A stretch of DNA of 38,077 nucleotides from positions 1-38,077 of the forward strand of contig JAJFTP010000064.1 of NCBI GenBank assembly GCA_021372895.1, in the 5' to 3' direction. The translations under genes were made by a program, and so were the position numbers. Below, in pieces: positions 8,591 to 17,215 of the stretch. This DNA comes from Synergistaceae bacterium. Lineage in GTDB: Bacteria; Synergistota; Synergistia; Synergistales; Synergistaceae. Under the pieces are notes generated by a model. That model was not told the origin of the DNA and searched no databases. It worked only from the letters and a program-made list of their open reading frames with translations. Positions within the stretch are counted from its first letter, which is position 1. Every line of letters starts with the position of its first letter.

Positions 8591-8640
8591 CATAAGGGCA
8601 GGACCTGACGATCAAGCCGGTCCTGCCCTTATGGAGTTTT
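8591..8640. terminator. Strong terminator between convergent ccdA and hdeD
   Basis: Perfect 15-base arms CATAAGGGCAGGACC (8591-8605) and GGTCCTGCCCTTATG (8619-8633), a 13-base loop and a short T run on the plus strand. It sits between convergent genes and may serve both directions. Confidence 0.85.
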
Positions 8641-8655
8641 ATCAGGTATGAAAAA

Positions 8656-9219
8656 TTATAACTCGCAGTTTTTGGATGCTTCCGAACAACCCCTGCCAAG
8701 CAGTATCAAGCTTATTCCGCTGAAAATAAGGTCAATTCCTAAAATTATCCCAATTATCGAGGCTCCGGTAAAAAAGTTTTTCCACATCATGAACGCCAGG
8801 ACTATACCAAGTATACCTGAGATAAGGATCCAGACTGAGCCTCTGATCTGACGAAGTCTGAAATATTCGATCACCTTCGTTATCCCGTCAACCATAAAGT
8901 AGGCCGAAAGCAGGATACTCAGCGTCATTACTCCGGCCAGAGGATGAAGCAGGAATATCAGTCCGGCAGCAAATGATATAACTGCCATGAACAACTGCTG
9001 CCATGGATTATCACCGTCCCGAAAACATCTGAACGCGCTCCAGCCCTCGCCTATACCGACAGCAAGAAGCAGCCAGCCCACAAGCGCTTCGACCGCAAAG
9101 GAAGCAAGCAACGGCATCGAGAGCGAAAAGAAACCAATTACCAGCATAATTGCACCGGTCCAGTAAAATCTTTTCTTGCTTTTTACAAGGTCATCCCTTG
9201 AAATTTTCCTCATAAACAT
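8656..9219 (-). CDS. HdeD-family membrane protein (DUF308)
   Basis: A 187-residue inner-membrane protein with six hydrophobic helices in three hairpins, the HdeD architecture (acid-resistance membrane protein in E. coli; role elsewhere unclear). The family feature SAYFMVDGITKVIEYFRLRQI lies in the middle, and the chain ends with a Cys-containing polar tail (GCSEASKNCEL). Three in-frame ATGs open the frame (9225, 9219, 9213). GGGAGG is too close to the first, so I chose the second. It begins 15 bases after the stop of the small TGA-containing ORF, which implies co-transcription. Confidence 0.83.
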   Translation of the reverse strand: MFMRKISRDDLVKSKKRFYWTGAIMLVIGFFSLSMPLLASFAVEALVGWLLLAVGIGEGWSAFRCFRDGDNPWQQLFMAVISFAAGLIFLLHPLAGVMTLSILLSAYFMVDGITKVIEYFRLRQIRGSVWILISGILGIVLAFMMWKNFFTGASIIGIILGIDLIFSGISLILLGRGCSEASKNCEL

Positions 9220-9234
9220 AGACATTCCCTCCCT

Positions 9235-9363
9235 TCATCTTTTAAAACGTTCGGATATTTTTTTAATTTGGAATACAATCCAAGGTATAGTTGCGGCAAC
9301 TGCCACAAACGGAAGTATAAGCAGTCAGGGCGGACAAAATCCGGGTCTCTTTCTGAATCTCAT
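9235..9363 (-). CDS. Candidate 42-residue selenoprotein with one membrane helix (in-frame TGA)
   Basis: The minus-strand frame starts at ATG 9363, eight bases after a GGGGGG binding site (9372-9377). It reads MRFRKRPGFCPP, then TGA (9325-9327), then continues open for 29 codons. The continuation is clearly protein-like: a hydrophobic helix (residues 14-33, LLILPFVAVAATIPWIVFQI) and a basic tail KKISERFKR, ending just before the hdeD binding site. Without readthrough the second part has no good start or binding site. A stem-loop after the TGA fits a bacterial SECIS. Read as Sec, residue 13 gives a CPPU redox motif. Alternatives are a decayed gene, a sequencing error or a short leader ORF. No homologue is recognised. 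Confidence 0.5.
9291..9308 (-). promoter_or_regulatory. Candidate SECIS stem-loop downstream of the in-frame TGA
   Basis: On the minus strand TTGTGGC pairs with GCCGCAA (seven pairs, one G-U) around the loop AGTT. The loop begins 23 bases after the TGA and has G as its second base. Bacterial SECIS elements are described as a stem with a small loop carrying G in the first two positions, about 16-37 bases after UGA. The fit is suggestive only, since such hairpins are common. Confidence 0.4.
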
Positions 9364-9383
9364 TGAAAACGCCCCCCTTTTGT

Positions 9384-9389
9384 ATTATA
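9384..9389 (-). promoter_or_regulatory. Possible -10 element for the small ORF and hdeD
   Basis: A perfect TATAAT on the minus strand ends 20 bases before the ATG at 9363. No -35 is recognisable, and the implied start would fall at the G run of the binding site. Readthrough from ptb-buk is an alternative source of transcript. Confidence 0.3.
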
Positions 9390-9516
9390 TGTTCATATCA
9401 TAAGTCATGCGGTACAGTGACGGGACAGTAATATCAATGAAACCAAAATTTATAAATGTACCGTGGTTATAAAACCTGACTCGGCATACCGTATCGTAGC
9501 ATCGCTGTAGTTTGAC

Positions 9517-10593
9517 CTAAACATATTTTCCATCAGGATAGCTGCGCGGCCGCTCTTCCCCTTTAAGGACCCGCAGCGCACCCATTGCCAGAGCCGCAAG
9601 TTCATCTTCTCCGGGGACGATCTCTATAGGGGCAAGGAATTTTATTTTTTTCAGCAGCATTTCCATGAGACGTTCCGAATGTGCCATGCCTCCGGTGATG
9701 ATTATCGCATCAATGTCGCCATCCAGCACAGTACAGAACTCCCCGATACCTTTGGCCACCTGATAGACAAACGCTTCAAGTACTATCTCCGCTTTTTTGT
9801 CGGTCTCGGCCATTTTAAATATCTCACGCAGGTCACGTGTCCCCAGATATGCGACAAACCCCCAGCCAGAGAGGAGTTTCTTCTTAAGTTCATCTTCTGT
9901 ATAGCGACCGCTGAAGCAGAGGTCGATAACCCCTTCGACAGGAAGTCCGCCGGCACGCTCCGGTGAAAAGGGCCCTTCAGCCTTAGCTCCGCTGACATCT
10001 ATAATACGTCCGTTACAGTGCACTCCCAGAGTCACCCCGGTACCAAGGTGAGCAACTACAAAACGGCAGTCCTCATATTTCTTACCGAGCTTAGCCGCGA
10101 CCTTGCGCGCCACCGCTTTATGGTTCAGCGCATGGACAAGGCTTGTGCGCTCCATCTCAGGCGCACCTGATATCCTGGCCACGTCAGAGAGTTCATCTAC
10201 CGAAACAGGGTCGACTATGTACGCCGGACAACCGGACAACCTGGCGAATTTACGGGCAAGAAGCGCCCCAAGGTTCGACGCGTGTTCGCCGCGCGGGGCT
10301 TTTTTGAGATAGCTCACCATGCTGTCTCCGACGACGTATGTACCACTCGGGACCGGTGCGATTAGCCCTCCGCGTCCTACTACGGCGTCAAACCTGCCAT
10401 CCGTAAAACCGGCTGCGCCAAGTGCCTCCGAAATAAGTTCAAACCGTCGGTCAAGCTGATCAAGAACAGATGGGAAGGAGGCGCGCTCCTTGTCACTTAA
10501 CGGGATGTTCTTTTCAAAGATAAGCTCCTCGTCATTGAAACAGGCTATTTTCGTAGATGTGGAGCCCGGGTTTATCGAAAGTATGCTGAACAT
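9517..10593 (-). CDS. buk: Butyrate kinase
   Basis: Acetokinase-family enzyme, 358 residues (family about 355-360), that converts butyryl-phosphate (or a branched acyl-phosphate) and ADP into the acid and ATP. The N-terminal phosphate-binding motif SINPGSTSTKIA (residues 5-16), the HLGTGVTLGVH motif in the middle and a following GPFSPERAGGLP segment match butyrate kinases rather than acetate kinases. ATG at 10593 lies three bases after the ptb stop. The pair yields ATP by substrate-level phosphorylation. With branched-chain amino acids as feed, isobutyrate or isovalerate kinase activity is also possible. No convincing terminator follows. Confidence 0.93.
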   Translation of the reverse strand: MFSILSINPGSTSTKIACFNDEELIFEKNIPLSDKERASFPSVLDQLDRRFELISEALGAAGFTDGRFDAVVGRGGLIAPVPSGTYVVGDSMVSYLKKAPRGEHASNLGALLARKFARLSGCPAYIVDPVSVDELSDVARISGAPEMERTSLVHALNHKAVARKVAAKLGKKYEDCRFVVAHLGTGVTLGVHCNGRIIDVSGAKAEGPFSPERAGGLPVEGVIDLCFSGRYTEDELKKKLLSGWGFVAYLGTRDLREIFKMAETDKKAEIVLEAFVYQVAKGIGEFCTVLDGDIDAIIITGGMAHSERLMEMLLKKIKFLAPIEIVPGEDELAALAMGALRVLKGEERPRSYPDGKYV

Positions 10594-10596
10594 GAT

Positions 10597-11511
10597 CTAT
10601 TTCATCCCTCCAGAGATTATGCAAGAGACTGCCATACTGAGAAACTTCGTCTCAGCAGGATCCGAGCGTGATACAAGTATGATCGGGACCATAGCGCCAA
10701 GCACTATGCCGGCCATATCAGCGTGGCAGTAGTGTACGAGCGTTTTGCAGTGGACGTTGCCGCATTCGATGTTCGGTACGATCGTAAGATCCACTTTTCC
10801 TGCTATCTCACTCCTTATGCCCTTGTGTTCCGCGGCCTTTTTCGATGCAACTACATCTATGGCCATAGGGCCCTCGACTGTGCATGTGCACGGAAGGTCG
10901 TCAAACTCACCGTTACGCCAAGCTTCAACGAGCCCCGCCGCATCTACTGTCGCAGGAACGTGCGGATCTACTTTCTCATTGGCGGCAAGGCATGCAACAT
11001 TTACATGCTCGTAACCAAGAGCGTGGATAGCCTCAAGCGCATTGCGCAGTATCTGTTTTTTCTGTTCAAGGTTCGGTGCTACATTGAAGCCTCCATCCGA
11101 GCAGAATGAAAGATGGTTCTCTCCTGGAATCTCCATGATTGCAAGATGACTCAAAAGGCGTCCTGTCCTCAGCCCGGATTCCTTGTTGAGCACCTCGTGA
11201 AGAAAGTCCGAAGTGTTAACAAGGCCTTTTAGCAGAACATCGCCACTCCCTTCGCGAACGCACCTCACCGCTTTTGCCGCCGCTTCCGCCGGCGTGGCCG
11301 CATGGATGACATCAACCTTATCCTCAATCCCATCTTTTTTTACTGCCGGAACGATGACGTTTTCATCGCCGACAAGCGTCGCATGCCCAAGGCCGCGCAC
11401 CACTGCGAGACGAACGGCTTCAACGCTTTCGCTGTCTGCCGCTGCCACCACGATTCTGCTGCCGGCAAGACAGCCGCAACTGTCCATGATTTCTATGAAT
11501 CTTTTATACAT
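10597..11511 (-). CDS. ptb: Phosphate butyryltransferase
   Basis: A 304-residue phosphotransacetylase-family enzyme that swaps CoA of butyryl-CoA (or similar acyl-CoA) for phosphate. The order of blocks is typical: an N-terminal Rossmann-like segment with AAADSESVEAVRLA, DVLLKGLVNTSDFLHEVLN, FCSDGGFNVAPNLEQK near the middle, and ADMAGIVLGAMVPIILVSRSD at the C-terminus. It starts at ATG 11511 after a G-rich site (GGGTAGGGGGG). The immediate downstream buk completes the pathway. It is divergent from the TolC operon across a 460-base region. Confidence 0.93.
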   Translation of the reverse strand: MYKRFIEIMDSCGCLAGSRIVVAAADSESVEAVRLAVVRGLGHATLVGDENVIVPAVKKDGIEDKVDVIHAATPAEAAAKAVRCVREGSGDVLLKGLVNTSDFLHEVLNKESGLRTGRLLSHLAIMEIPGENHLSFCSDGGFNVAPNLEQKKQILRNALEAIHALGYEHVNVACLAANEKVDPHVPATVDAAGLVEAWRNGEFDDLPCTCTVEGPMAIDVVASKKAAEHKGIRSEIAGKVDLTIVPNIECGNVHCKTLVHYCHADMAGIVLGAMVPIILVSRSDPAETKFLSMAVSCIISGGMK

Positions 11512-11971
11512 ACCATATACCCCCCTACCCTATAAAATAATATGCTGAGCTGAGATGACCGTTTCATATCTCATTAAATCAACAAAAAAGGAGAACCTCT
11601 TCCATAGGAAAAACGGAGAAACTTTCATTATTATATTATAACTCAAACATGTCCGATATAGATTTTTATAAGTGGCTATTCAAGTAGTTATAGCAACATA
11701 AATTAGCTCAAATATCATATTGGCAACATGATTTTAATTTTATCCGATATTCCATTGAAAAACTTTTCTATAACCGGATCTTATTTTTTAGATTTTTGCT
11801 ATTTTGGACAGCAGTGAATTTAGCCGGGAAATTATGATATAATGTAAACAGTTTGAAGTTTAACTTTTGTTTTTCAGTCCGTGATTCTATATATATTCTT
11901 CAAGGTCCGGGCTTCTTTTATATATGGGGGATTTCTGTCAGCAATGTTATTTTATGAAGAGAAGGTGTCCA
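11512..11971. other. Divergent AT-rich region, ptb / TolC operon
   Basis: A 460-base gap with no supported gene. It contains the extended -10 promoter for the plus-strand exporter operon (11835-11843). A lone TATAAT on the minus strand (11635-11640) might serve ptb, but no matching -35 was found. A possible 16-residue N-terminal extension of the TolC gene (from 11924) is judged not to be translated. Confidence 0.6.
11835..11843 (+). promoter_or_regulatory. Extended -10 promoter of the TolC-HlyD-RbbA-YhhJ operon
   Basis: TGATATAAT is a perfect extended -10. The start would be near 11850, giving a leader of about 120 bases before the ATG at 11972. Confidence 0.55.
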
Positions 11972-13303
11972 ATGAAGTTAAATAACCTGTTCACCAAATC
12001 ATATTTCACGGTTGTCTGCATCGCGGTATTCACTATAGGACTTATAGCCACTGGGGCCGATTGCGCTGAAACACTTACTCTCGAGAAACTATTGGTTCTT
12101 TCACGGAAAGCCAATCCTCTCATTCTTGCCGCTGATACTCGCGTACGTCAACAAGAGGGACGCCTGATACAGGCAAGATCAAACCAGATGCCTCAACTCT
12201 ACGGATCGTTTGGGTATAAAAAACTGAACGAAACGCCTTCTGCTTACGCCTTTGCTCCTGATGGTAAAACCAGGATCGGCATTGTACCCATGGGATATGA
12301 AGAAACCTACAGTGCCGCGCTGAACCTGACCCAGGTCCTTTATAGCGGCGGGACCCTCTCTGCGCGCACGCAAACAGAAAAACTGCTTGTGACCGCCAGA
12401 AAAACAGAGCTGGACCGTACTGTCCAGCAGGTTGAGAACGGAGTCCGCATCGCCTTTTACGAACTGCAGAAATCGGTTTCCAGCGCTCAGGTTGCAGCAG
12501 AGGCCCTTAATCTTGCCAAGGAACATCTCCGGCAGGTAGAAATTTTTTATCGCACAGGCGTCGTTGCCAAGAACGAGGTCCTGAGGGTCCAGGTCTCGGT
12601 TTCCTCGGCCCGGCTGGAGTTAATTCGGGCAGAAAGCAACGTCAAGGTGGCTTGGAAACAGCTCGAGAGAATAACGGGACAGACACTGGAGGGAAATTAC
12701 AATGTTACGGCCGGAGATTTCAACCTTGAGGAATTCCCTGTTCCAGAAGACCCTCTGGGAAGGGCTTTGGAGCTGAGACCCGAACTGAAAGGTCTCGAGG
12801 CATCCAGAAAAGCCGCACTCCAGACCGTAAAGGCTGTCAAAGGACAGGTCATGCCGCAGGTTGAGCTTTCTGCACAGGCCCGTGTTACCGATGATAATAT
12901 ATTCCCTTCAGAAGAGGACGAATTGAGTATAGGGATCGCTGCCGAACTCAGGCTGTTCGATTCAGGGAAAGTCCACGGACAGGTCGTGGAGGCACAGGGA
13001 GCGGCTGAAGAATTATTATATCGCATTGAAGATTTGAAGCGCGAGATAGGGCTGGAGGTATCCAGGGCGAGTGTAACCCTTGATTCAGCCATCCAGAGGG
13101 TCAAAGTTGCGGAAGATTCTGTGGTCCAGGCCGAGGAGGATTACCGCATGGCCATGAAGCGTTATCAGAATCAGATGGGCACTAACATCGACGTGCTGGA
13201 TGCACGTCTTGCCATGACCGACACGAGAAACGCAAGGACAAATGCGGTTGCAGAAGCCAGAACTGCCTATGCCGACCTGCTTTATGCCATGGGTGAATTT
13301 TAA
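11972..13303 (+). CDS. TolC-family outer-membrane efflux protein
   Basis: Outer-membrane channel component of a tripartite exporter, 443 residues. Residues 1-30 form a signal sequence ending around TGADCAE. Two OEP repeats follow, with long amphipathic helices (about 30-210 and 250-440) and repeated Ala/Glu/Arg heptads. The start is ATG 11972, because AGAAGG lies a few bases upstream and the signal sequence then has normal length; ATGs at 11954 and 11924 are poorer. It is first in a four-gene operon, 44 bases before the HlyD adaptor, so it is probably the dedicated channel for that pump. It also shows that the cell has an outer membrane. Confidence 0.9.
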   Translation: MKLNNLFTKSYFTVVCIAVFTIGLIATGADCAETLTLEKLLVLSRKANPLILAADTRVRQQEGRLIQARSNQMPQLYGSFGYKKLNETPSAYAFAPDGKTRIGIVPMGYEETYSAALNLTQVLYSGGTLSARTQTEKLLVTARKTELDRTVQQVENGVRIAFYELQKSVSSAQVAAEALNLAKEHLRQVEIFYRTGVVAKNEVLRVQVSVSSARLELIRAESNVKVAWKQLERITGQTLEGNYNVTAGDFNLEEFPVPEDPLGRALELRPELKGLEASRKAALQTVKAVKGQVMPQVELSAQARVTDDNIFPSEEDELSIGIAAELRLFDSGKVHGQVVEAQGAAEELLYRIEDLKREIGLEVSRASVTLDSAIQRVKVAEDSVVQAEEDYRMAMKRYQNQMGTNIDVLDARLAMTDTRNARTNAVAEARTAYADLLYAMGEF

Positions 13304-13347
13304 GAGTGCTTTTGAAAGTTTTCTGCTGAAAGGGGAACAGCTTATAA

Positions 13348-14451
13348 ATGTCTAAGCCTGAAATACTAAACGCTGTAACGCCAAAAAGAAAAAGAAAAAT
13401 TTTTATCTGGGCCGCCGTGGCAGCTGTTGCCGTGGCAGCAGCGGCAGCGGGGTGGATGATCCTGAGGCCCTCAAACGATCATGCGGGCCTTGTCAGTGGC
13501 AACGGCCGCATCGAGGCGACCGAGATAAATATTGCGACAAAACTGGGAGGACGAGTGGTTGAGATAATGGCAGACGAAGGAGATTTCGTAAAAGCCGGTC
13601 AACTGTTATCAAAGATGCAGGTCGAAGTGCTAGAGGCACAGCGCAATGAAGCTCTGGCCAAAAAGGAGCAGGCTGTCTCTGCGGTTGCCGAAGCCAAAGC
13701 TCAGGTCGCCGTGCGAAAAGGCGACGTTGCTACGGCGGAGGCAGTTGTTAAACAGCGCGAAAGCGAACTCTACGGAGTCCAAACACGCTATGTGCGTTCT
13801 AAAGCTCTGATGGAGGAACATGTAATATCTGTTCAGGAATTCGATAATATGACCTCGGAATTCGACGGCAAAAAGGCTCAGCTTGTTTCTGCACAGTCCC
13901 AGGTCATAGCTGCTAAAGCAGCTGTAAATGCAGCCGAGGCCCAGGTCGTCAACTCCATATCCGGTGTGGCTGCCGCCCAAGCCACTGTTGCCCGCATAGA
14001 GGCTGATATAGAAGACAGCCATCTGAAGGCCCCGCGTAACGGCCGCATACAATATCGCATTGCAGAACCCGGAGAGGTCCTGCCGGCAGGAGGAACAGTC
14101 CTCAGCCTGGTCGATCTCAGTGATGTATATATGACCTTTTTCCTTCCTGAGACAATAGCAGGTCAGGTCGCGCTCGGAAGCGACGTTCGAATAATACTCG
14201 ATGCAGCGCCTGACAGTGTCATCCCGGCAAAGGTCTCTTTTGTCGCCAGCGTTGCGCAGTTCACACCAAAAACTGTTGAGACCGCCAGTGAAAGGCAAAA
14301 ACTGATGTTCAAAGTCAAGGCAAAAATTTCCCCGGAACTTCTGGAGAAACACATAAAAATGGTCAAGACAGGGCTTCCCGGCGTGGCATGGATCAAATTG
14401 AATCCCGAAGATAAATGGCCGGCAGATATGGAAATCACGGTGAAAAAATGA
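13348..14451 (+). CDS. HlyD-family periplasmic adaptor (YhiI-like)
   Basis: Membrane-fusion protein, 367 residues. It has a basic N-terminus and one membrane helix (about residues 17-40), a biotinyl/lipoyl-like beta segment starting at [10 protein letters not shown], a long Ala/Glu/Gln-rich coiled-coil hairpin (about 95-225), then the second lipoyl half ([18 protein letters not shown]) and a beta-barrel domain. The adaptor bridges the ABC permeases and TolC. Its stop overlaps the RbbA start by four bases (ATGA at 14448-14451), showing translational coupling. The order adaptor / RbbA / permease is the same as E. coli yhiI-rbbA-yhhJ. Confidence 0.9.
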   Translation: MSKPEILNAVTPKRKRKIFIWAAVAAVAVAAAAAGWMILRPSNDHAGLVSGNGRIEATEINIATKLGGRVVEIMADEGDFVKAGQLLSKMQVEVLEAQRNEALAKKEQAVSAVAEAKAQVAVRKGDVATAEAVVKQRESELYGVQTRYVRSKALMEEHVISVQEFDNMTSEFDGKKAQLVSAQSQVIAAKAAVNAAEAQVVNSISGVAAAQATVARIEADIEDSHLKAPRNGRIQYRIAEPGEVLPAGGTVLSLVDLSDVYMTFFLPETIAGQVALGSDVRIILDAAPDSVIPAKVSFVASVAQFTPKTVETASERQKLMFKVKAKISPELLEKHIKMVKTGLPGVAWIKLNPEDKWPADMEITVKK

Positions 14452-17213
14452 GCCCCGACCAGAAGATCTCAGCCCCTGTTGCCAGCATGACTGAAGTTTC
14501 ATTGCATTATGGCAAAACACTTGCACTGGACAATGTTTCACTAAAAATTCCTGCAGGCTGCATGGTTGGACTGATCGGACCGGACGGGGTCGGCAAATCC
14601 ACTATGCTGTCTCTTTTTTCAGGCGCAAGGGCGATCCAACAGGGACAGATAATGGTGCTGGGCGGTGATATGGCCAGCAAACACCATCGCGATGATGTCT
14701 GCAACCGTATCTCGTACATGCCCCAGGGTCTCGGAAGAAATCTTGCTCCAACACTATCTGTAGAGGAGAACCTCCAGTTTTTCGGCAGGCTGTTCGGCCA
14801 AGACGCGGATGAACGTCGGAGCCGCATAGACGAGCTATGCCGAAGCACGAACCTGACAAACTTTATGGATCGCCCCGCAGGCAAATTGTCCGGCGGAATG
14901 AAGCAGAAACTTGGACTGTGCTGCGCGCTGATACATGATCCCGACTTTCTTATTCTGGATGAGCCGACTACTGGCGTGGACCCCCTTGCACGTTCGCAGT
15001 TCTGGGACCTCATAAACCGCATACGGAGCGAACGTTCCGGAATGAGCGTGATTGTTGCAACTGCATATATGGACGAGGCTCAGCGCTTCGACTGGCTCAT
15101 CGCTATGGATTCCGGGAAGGTCCTGGCTACCGGAACACCTGATGAACTGCTTGAGCGTACAAAATCCAGTTCTCTGGACACAGCTTTCATTGCCCTGCTG
15201 CCCGAAGAAAAACGCAAGGATCACCGCGAGGTTGTCATTCCGCCTCTTGTTATGGACGAAAATACCGAAAATGCCATTGATGCAATAGGCCTCACCATGC
15301 GCTTCGGTAAATTCGTTGCCGTTGACCACGTAAGTCTGAAGATTGCCCGCGGAGAAGTGTTCGGCTTCCTGGGCTCAAATGGATGCGGCAAAACCACCAC
15401 CATGAAAATGCTGACCGGGTTGCTGCAGCCTTCAGAAGGCCAGGCCTCTCTTTTCGGGCGCAAGGTCAGTGCGAAAAACATTGACACTCGCCGCCGTGTG
15501 GGCTACATGTCCCAGCTTTTTTCCCTCTATACGGAACTATCCGTTTATCAGAACCTCGTGCTGCACGCACGGCTCTTCAAAGTACCCGAAGAGGAAATTC
15601 CCGGGCGGATCGACGAAATGGTTAAACGTTTTGGACTTGGAGAAGTCCTATCCGCGATGCCGAATAATCTGCCTCTTGGGGTTCGCCAGCGCCTTTCACT
15701 CGCTGTGGCAATGGTGCATAAACCCGAACTTCTCATTCTTGACGAACCGACCTCAGGAGTGGATCCAATTGCACGTGATACTATGTGGCAATTGATGATA
15801 GACCTTTCACGCAACGACCATGTCACGATATTTGTCTCCACTCATTTTATGAATGAAGCGGAACGCTGTGACCGCATCTCCCTTATGCACGCGGGAAAAG
15901 TCCTTGTTACCGACGTGCCTGCTGATCTGGTCAGTAAAAGCGGCGCCGCAACTCTGGAAGAAGCTTTCATTCATTACCTTAAAGAGGCGATCTCAGATGA
16001 TGAGGCCGTTCCTTCTGCTTCTCCTGTTAAGAGAGAGCGCGCAGAAGTTCCTAACCAGAAAGACAGCCCCCCAGGCTATAAACGTTGGTTTAACTGGAAG
16101 CGGGCGTGGAGCTACTGTCTGCACGAATCACTGGAAATAACGCGTGACCCTGCTCGCGGGATAATGGCGCTGTTTGGCACGCTGATCCTCATGTTTGTCG
16201 TTGGTTATGGTATAAGCCTGGATGTCGAGGACTTGTCCTACGCAGTGCTTGATCGTGACCAGACAGTACTGAGCCAGAATTATGCGCTGAACCTTTCCGG
16301 CTCACGATACTTCACAGAAAATCCGCCGATCACAAATTATGCGGAACTGGAACGGCGCATGGTCTCCGGTGAACTCACTATGGCCATAGAAATACCGCCA
16401 AATTTTTCCCGCGATGTGAAACACGGGAAAAATGTACAGATAGGAGCCTGGGCGGATGGAGCTATGCCTATGCGCGCAGAGACAGTGCGTGGTTACGTAC
16501 AGGGCATGCACCGGAATTGGCTTGAAGATATGGCAAGGAGACAGCCCGGACAGACAGCCGCGGCCAGTACGGCCGCAATTGAAACCCGGTTCCGATACAA
16601 TCCGGATGTAAAGAGCCTTCCCGCAATGGTGCCGGCAGTCTTTCCATTACTGCTTCTTATGATCCCGGCAATGCTCACTGCGCTGTCGGTCGTACGAGAG
16701 AAAGAGATGGGCTCTATTGTCAACCTCTATGTCACACCGGTCAGCCGCGCCGAATTCCTTATAGGCAAACAGCTGCCGTATATAGCCATAGCAATGCTGA
16801 ATTTCGCAATGATGACTCTCCTGGCAGTCACGGTATTTGACGTGCCGATAAAAGGCAGCCTGCTGACGATGACTATAGGAACGCTGCTCTTTGTCATATT
16901 TTCCACAGGCATTGGCTTGTTTTCTTCAACGTTAACAGAAAGCCAGATAGCAGCTATGTTCATGTCAATAATAATTACCATGATCCCGACAATCCAGTAT
17001 GCCGGGATCATAAACCCTATTTCCTCCCTTGAGGGAATAGGACTTTATATCGGGCAAATTTATCCGGCGACCTATTACCTTAACATCTGCCGGGGAGTGT
17101 TCAATAAAGCTCTGGGCTTTTCCAGCCTTTGCCCGTATTTGTGGCCCATTTTGCTCGCAGTGCCGGTTATAATGACCATTTCGATATTGCTTCTTAAAAA
17201 ACAGGAGTCCTGA
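14448..17213 (+). CDS. rbbA: RbbA-type ABC transporter: two ATPase domains fused to a permease
   Basis: A 921-residue fusion (E. coli RbbA is about 911). ABC domain 1 has Walker [10 protein letters not shown] (44-52), signature LSGGMKQ (148-154) and Walker B LILDEPT. ABC domain 2 (about 275-505) has Walker [10 protein letters not shown] and Walker [10 protein letters not shown], but its signature is degenerate (LPLGVRQ). An ABC2-type permease with a large extracytoplasmic loop fills residues 570-921. Domain 1 lacks the H-loop His (ATAYMDE), while domain 2 has it (STHFMNE). ATG 14448 overlaps the adaptor stop. The E. coli protein was reported as a ribosome-associated ATPase; the operon here argues mainly for export. 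The substrate is unknown. Confidence 0.92.
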   Translation: MSPDQKISAPVASMTEVSLHYGKTLALDNVSLKIPAGCMVGLIGPDGVGKSTMLSLFSGARAIQQGQIMVLGGDMASKHHRDDVCNRISYMPQGLGRNLAPTLSVEENLQFFGRLFGQDADERRSRIDELCRSTNLTNFMDRPAGKLSGGMKQKLGLCCALIHDPDFLILDEPTTGVDPLARSQFWDLINRIRSERSGMSVIVATAYMDEAQRFDWLIAMDSGKVLATGTPDELLERTKSSSLDTAFIALLPEEKRKDHREVVIPPLVMDENTENAIDAIGLTMRFGKFVAVDHVSLKIARGEVFGFLGSNGCGKTTTMKMLTGLLQPSEGQASLFGRKVSAKNIDTRRRVGYMSQLFSLYTELSVYQNLVLHARLFKVPEEEIPGRIDEMVKRFGLGEVLSAMPNNLPLGVRQRLSLAVAMVHKPELLILDEPTSGVDPIARDTMWQLMIDLSRNDHVTIFVSTHFMNEAERCDRISLMHAGKVLVTDVPADLVSKSGAATLEEAFIHYLKEAISDDEAVPSASPVKRERAEVPNQKDSPPGYKRWFNWKRAWSYCLHESLEITRDPARGIMALFGTLILMFVVGYGISLDVEDLSYAVLDRDQTVLSQNYALNLSGSRYFTENPPITNYAELERRMVSGELTMAIEIPPNFSRDVKHGKNVQIGAWADGAMPMRAETVRGYVQGMHRNWLEDMARRQPGQTAAASTAAIETRFRYNPDVKSLPAMVPAVFPLLLLMIPAMLTALSVVREKEMGSIVNLYVTPVSRAEFLIGKQLPYIAIAMLNFAMMTLLAVTVFDVPIKGSLLTMTIGTLLFVIFSTGIGLFSSTLTESQIAAMFMSIIITMIPTIQYAGIINPISSLEGIGLYIGQIYPATYYLNICRGVFNKALGFSSLCPYLWPILLAVPVIMTISILLLKKQES

Positions 17214-17215
17214 AA

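Noticed and set aside
9176-9403. Plus-strand ORF of 75 codons over the hdeD start
   Set aside because: It overlaps hdeD and the small minus-strand ORF, has no binding site, and its protein has no coding character. The minus strand explains the region better.
13630-14541. Long antisense ORF (303 codons) opposite the HlyD adaptor
   Set aside because: Shadow of the real gene: rich in Cys and His, no binding site, and the opposite strand is a clear adaptor with domain order.
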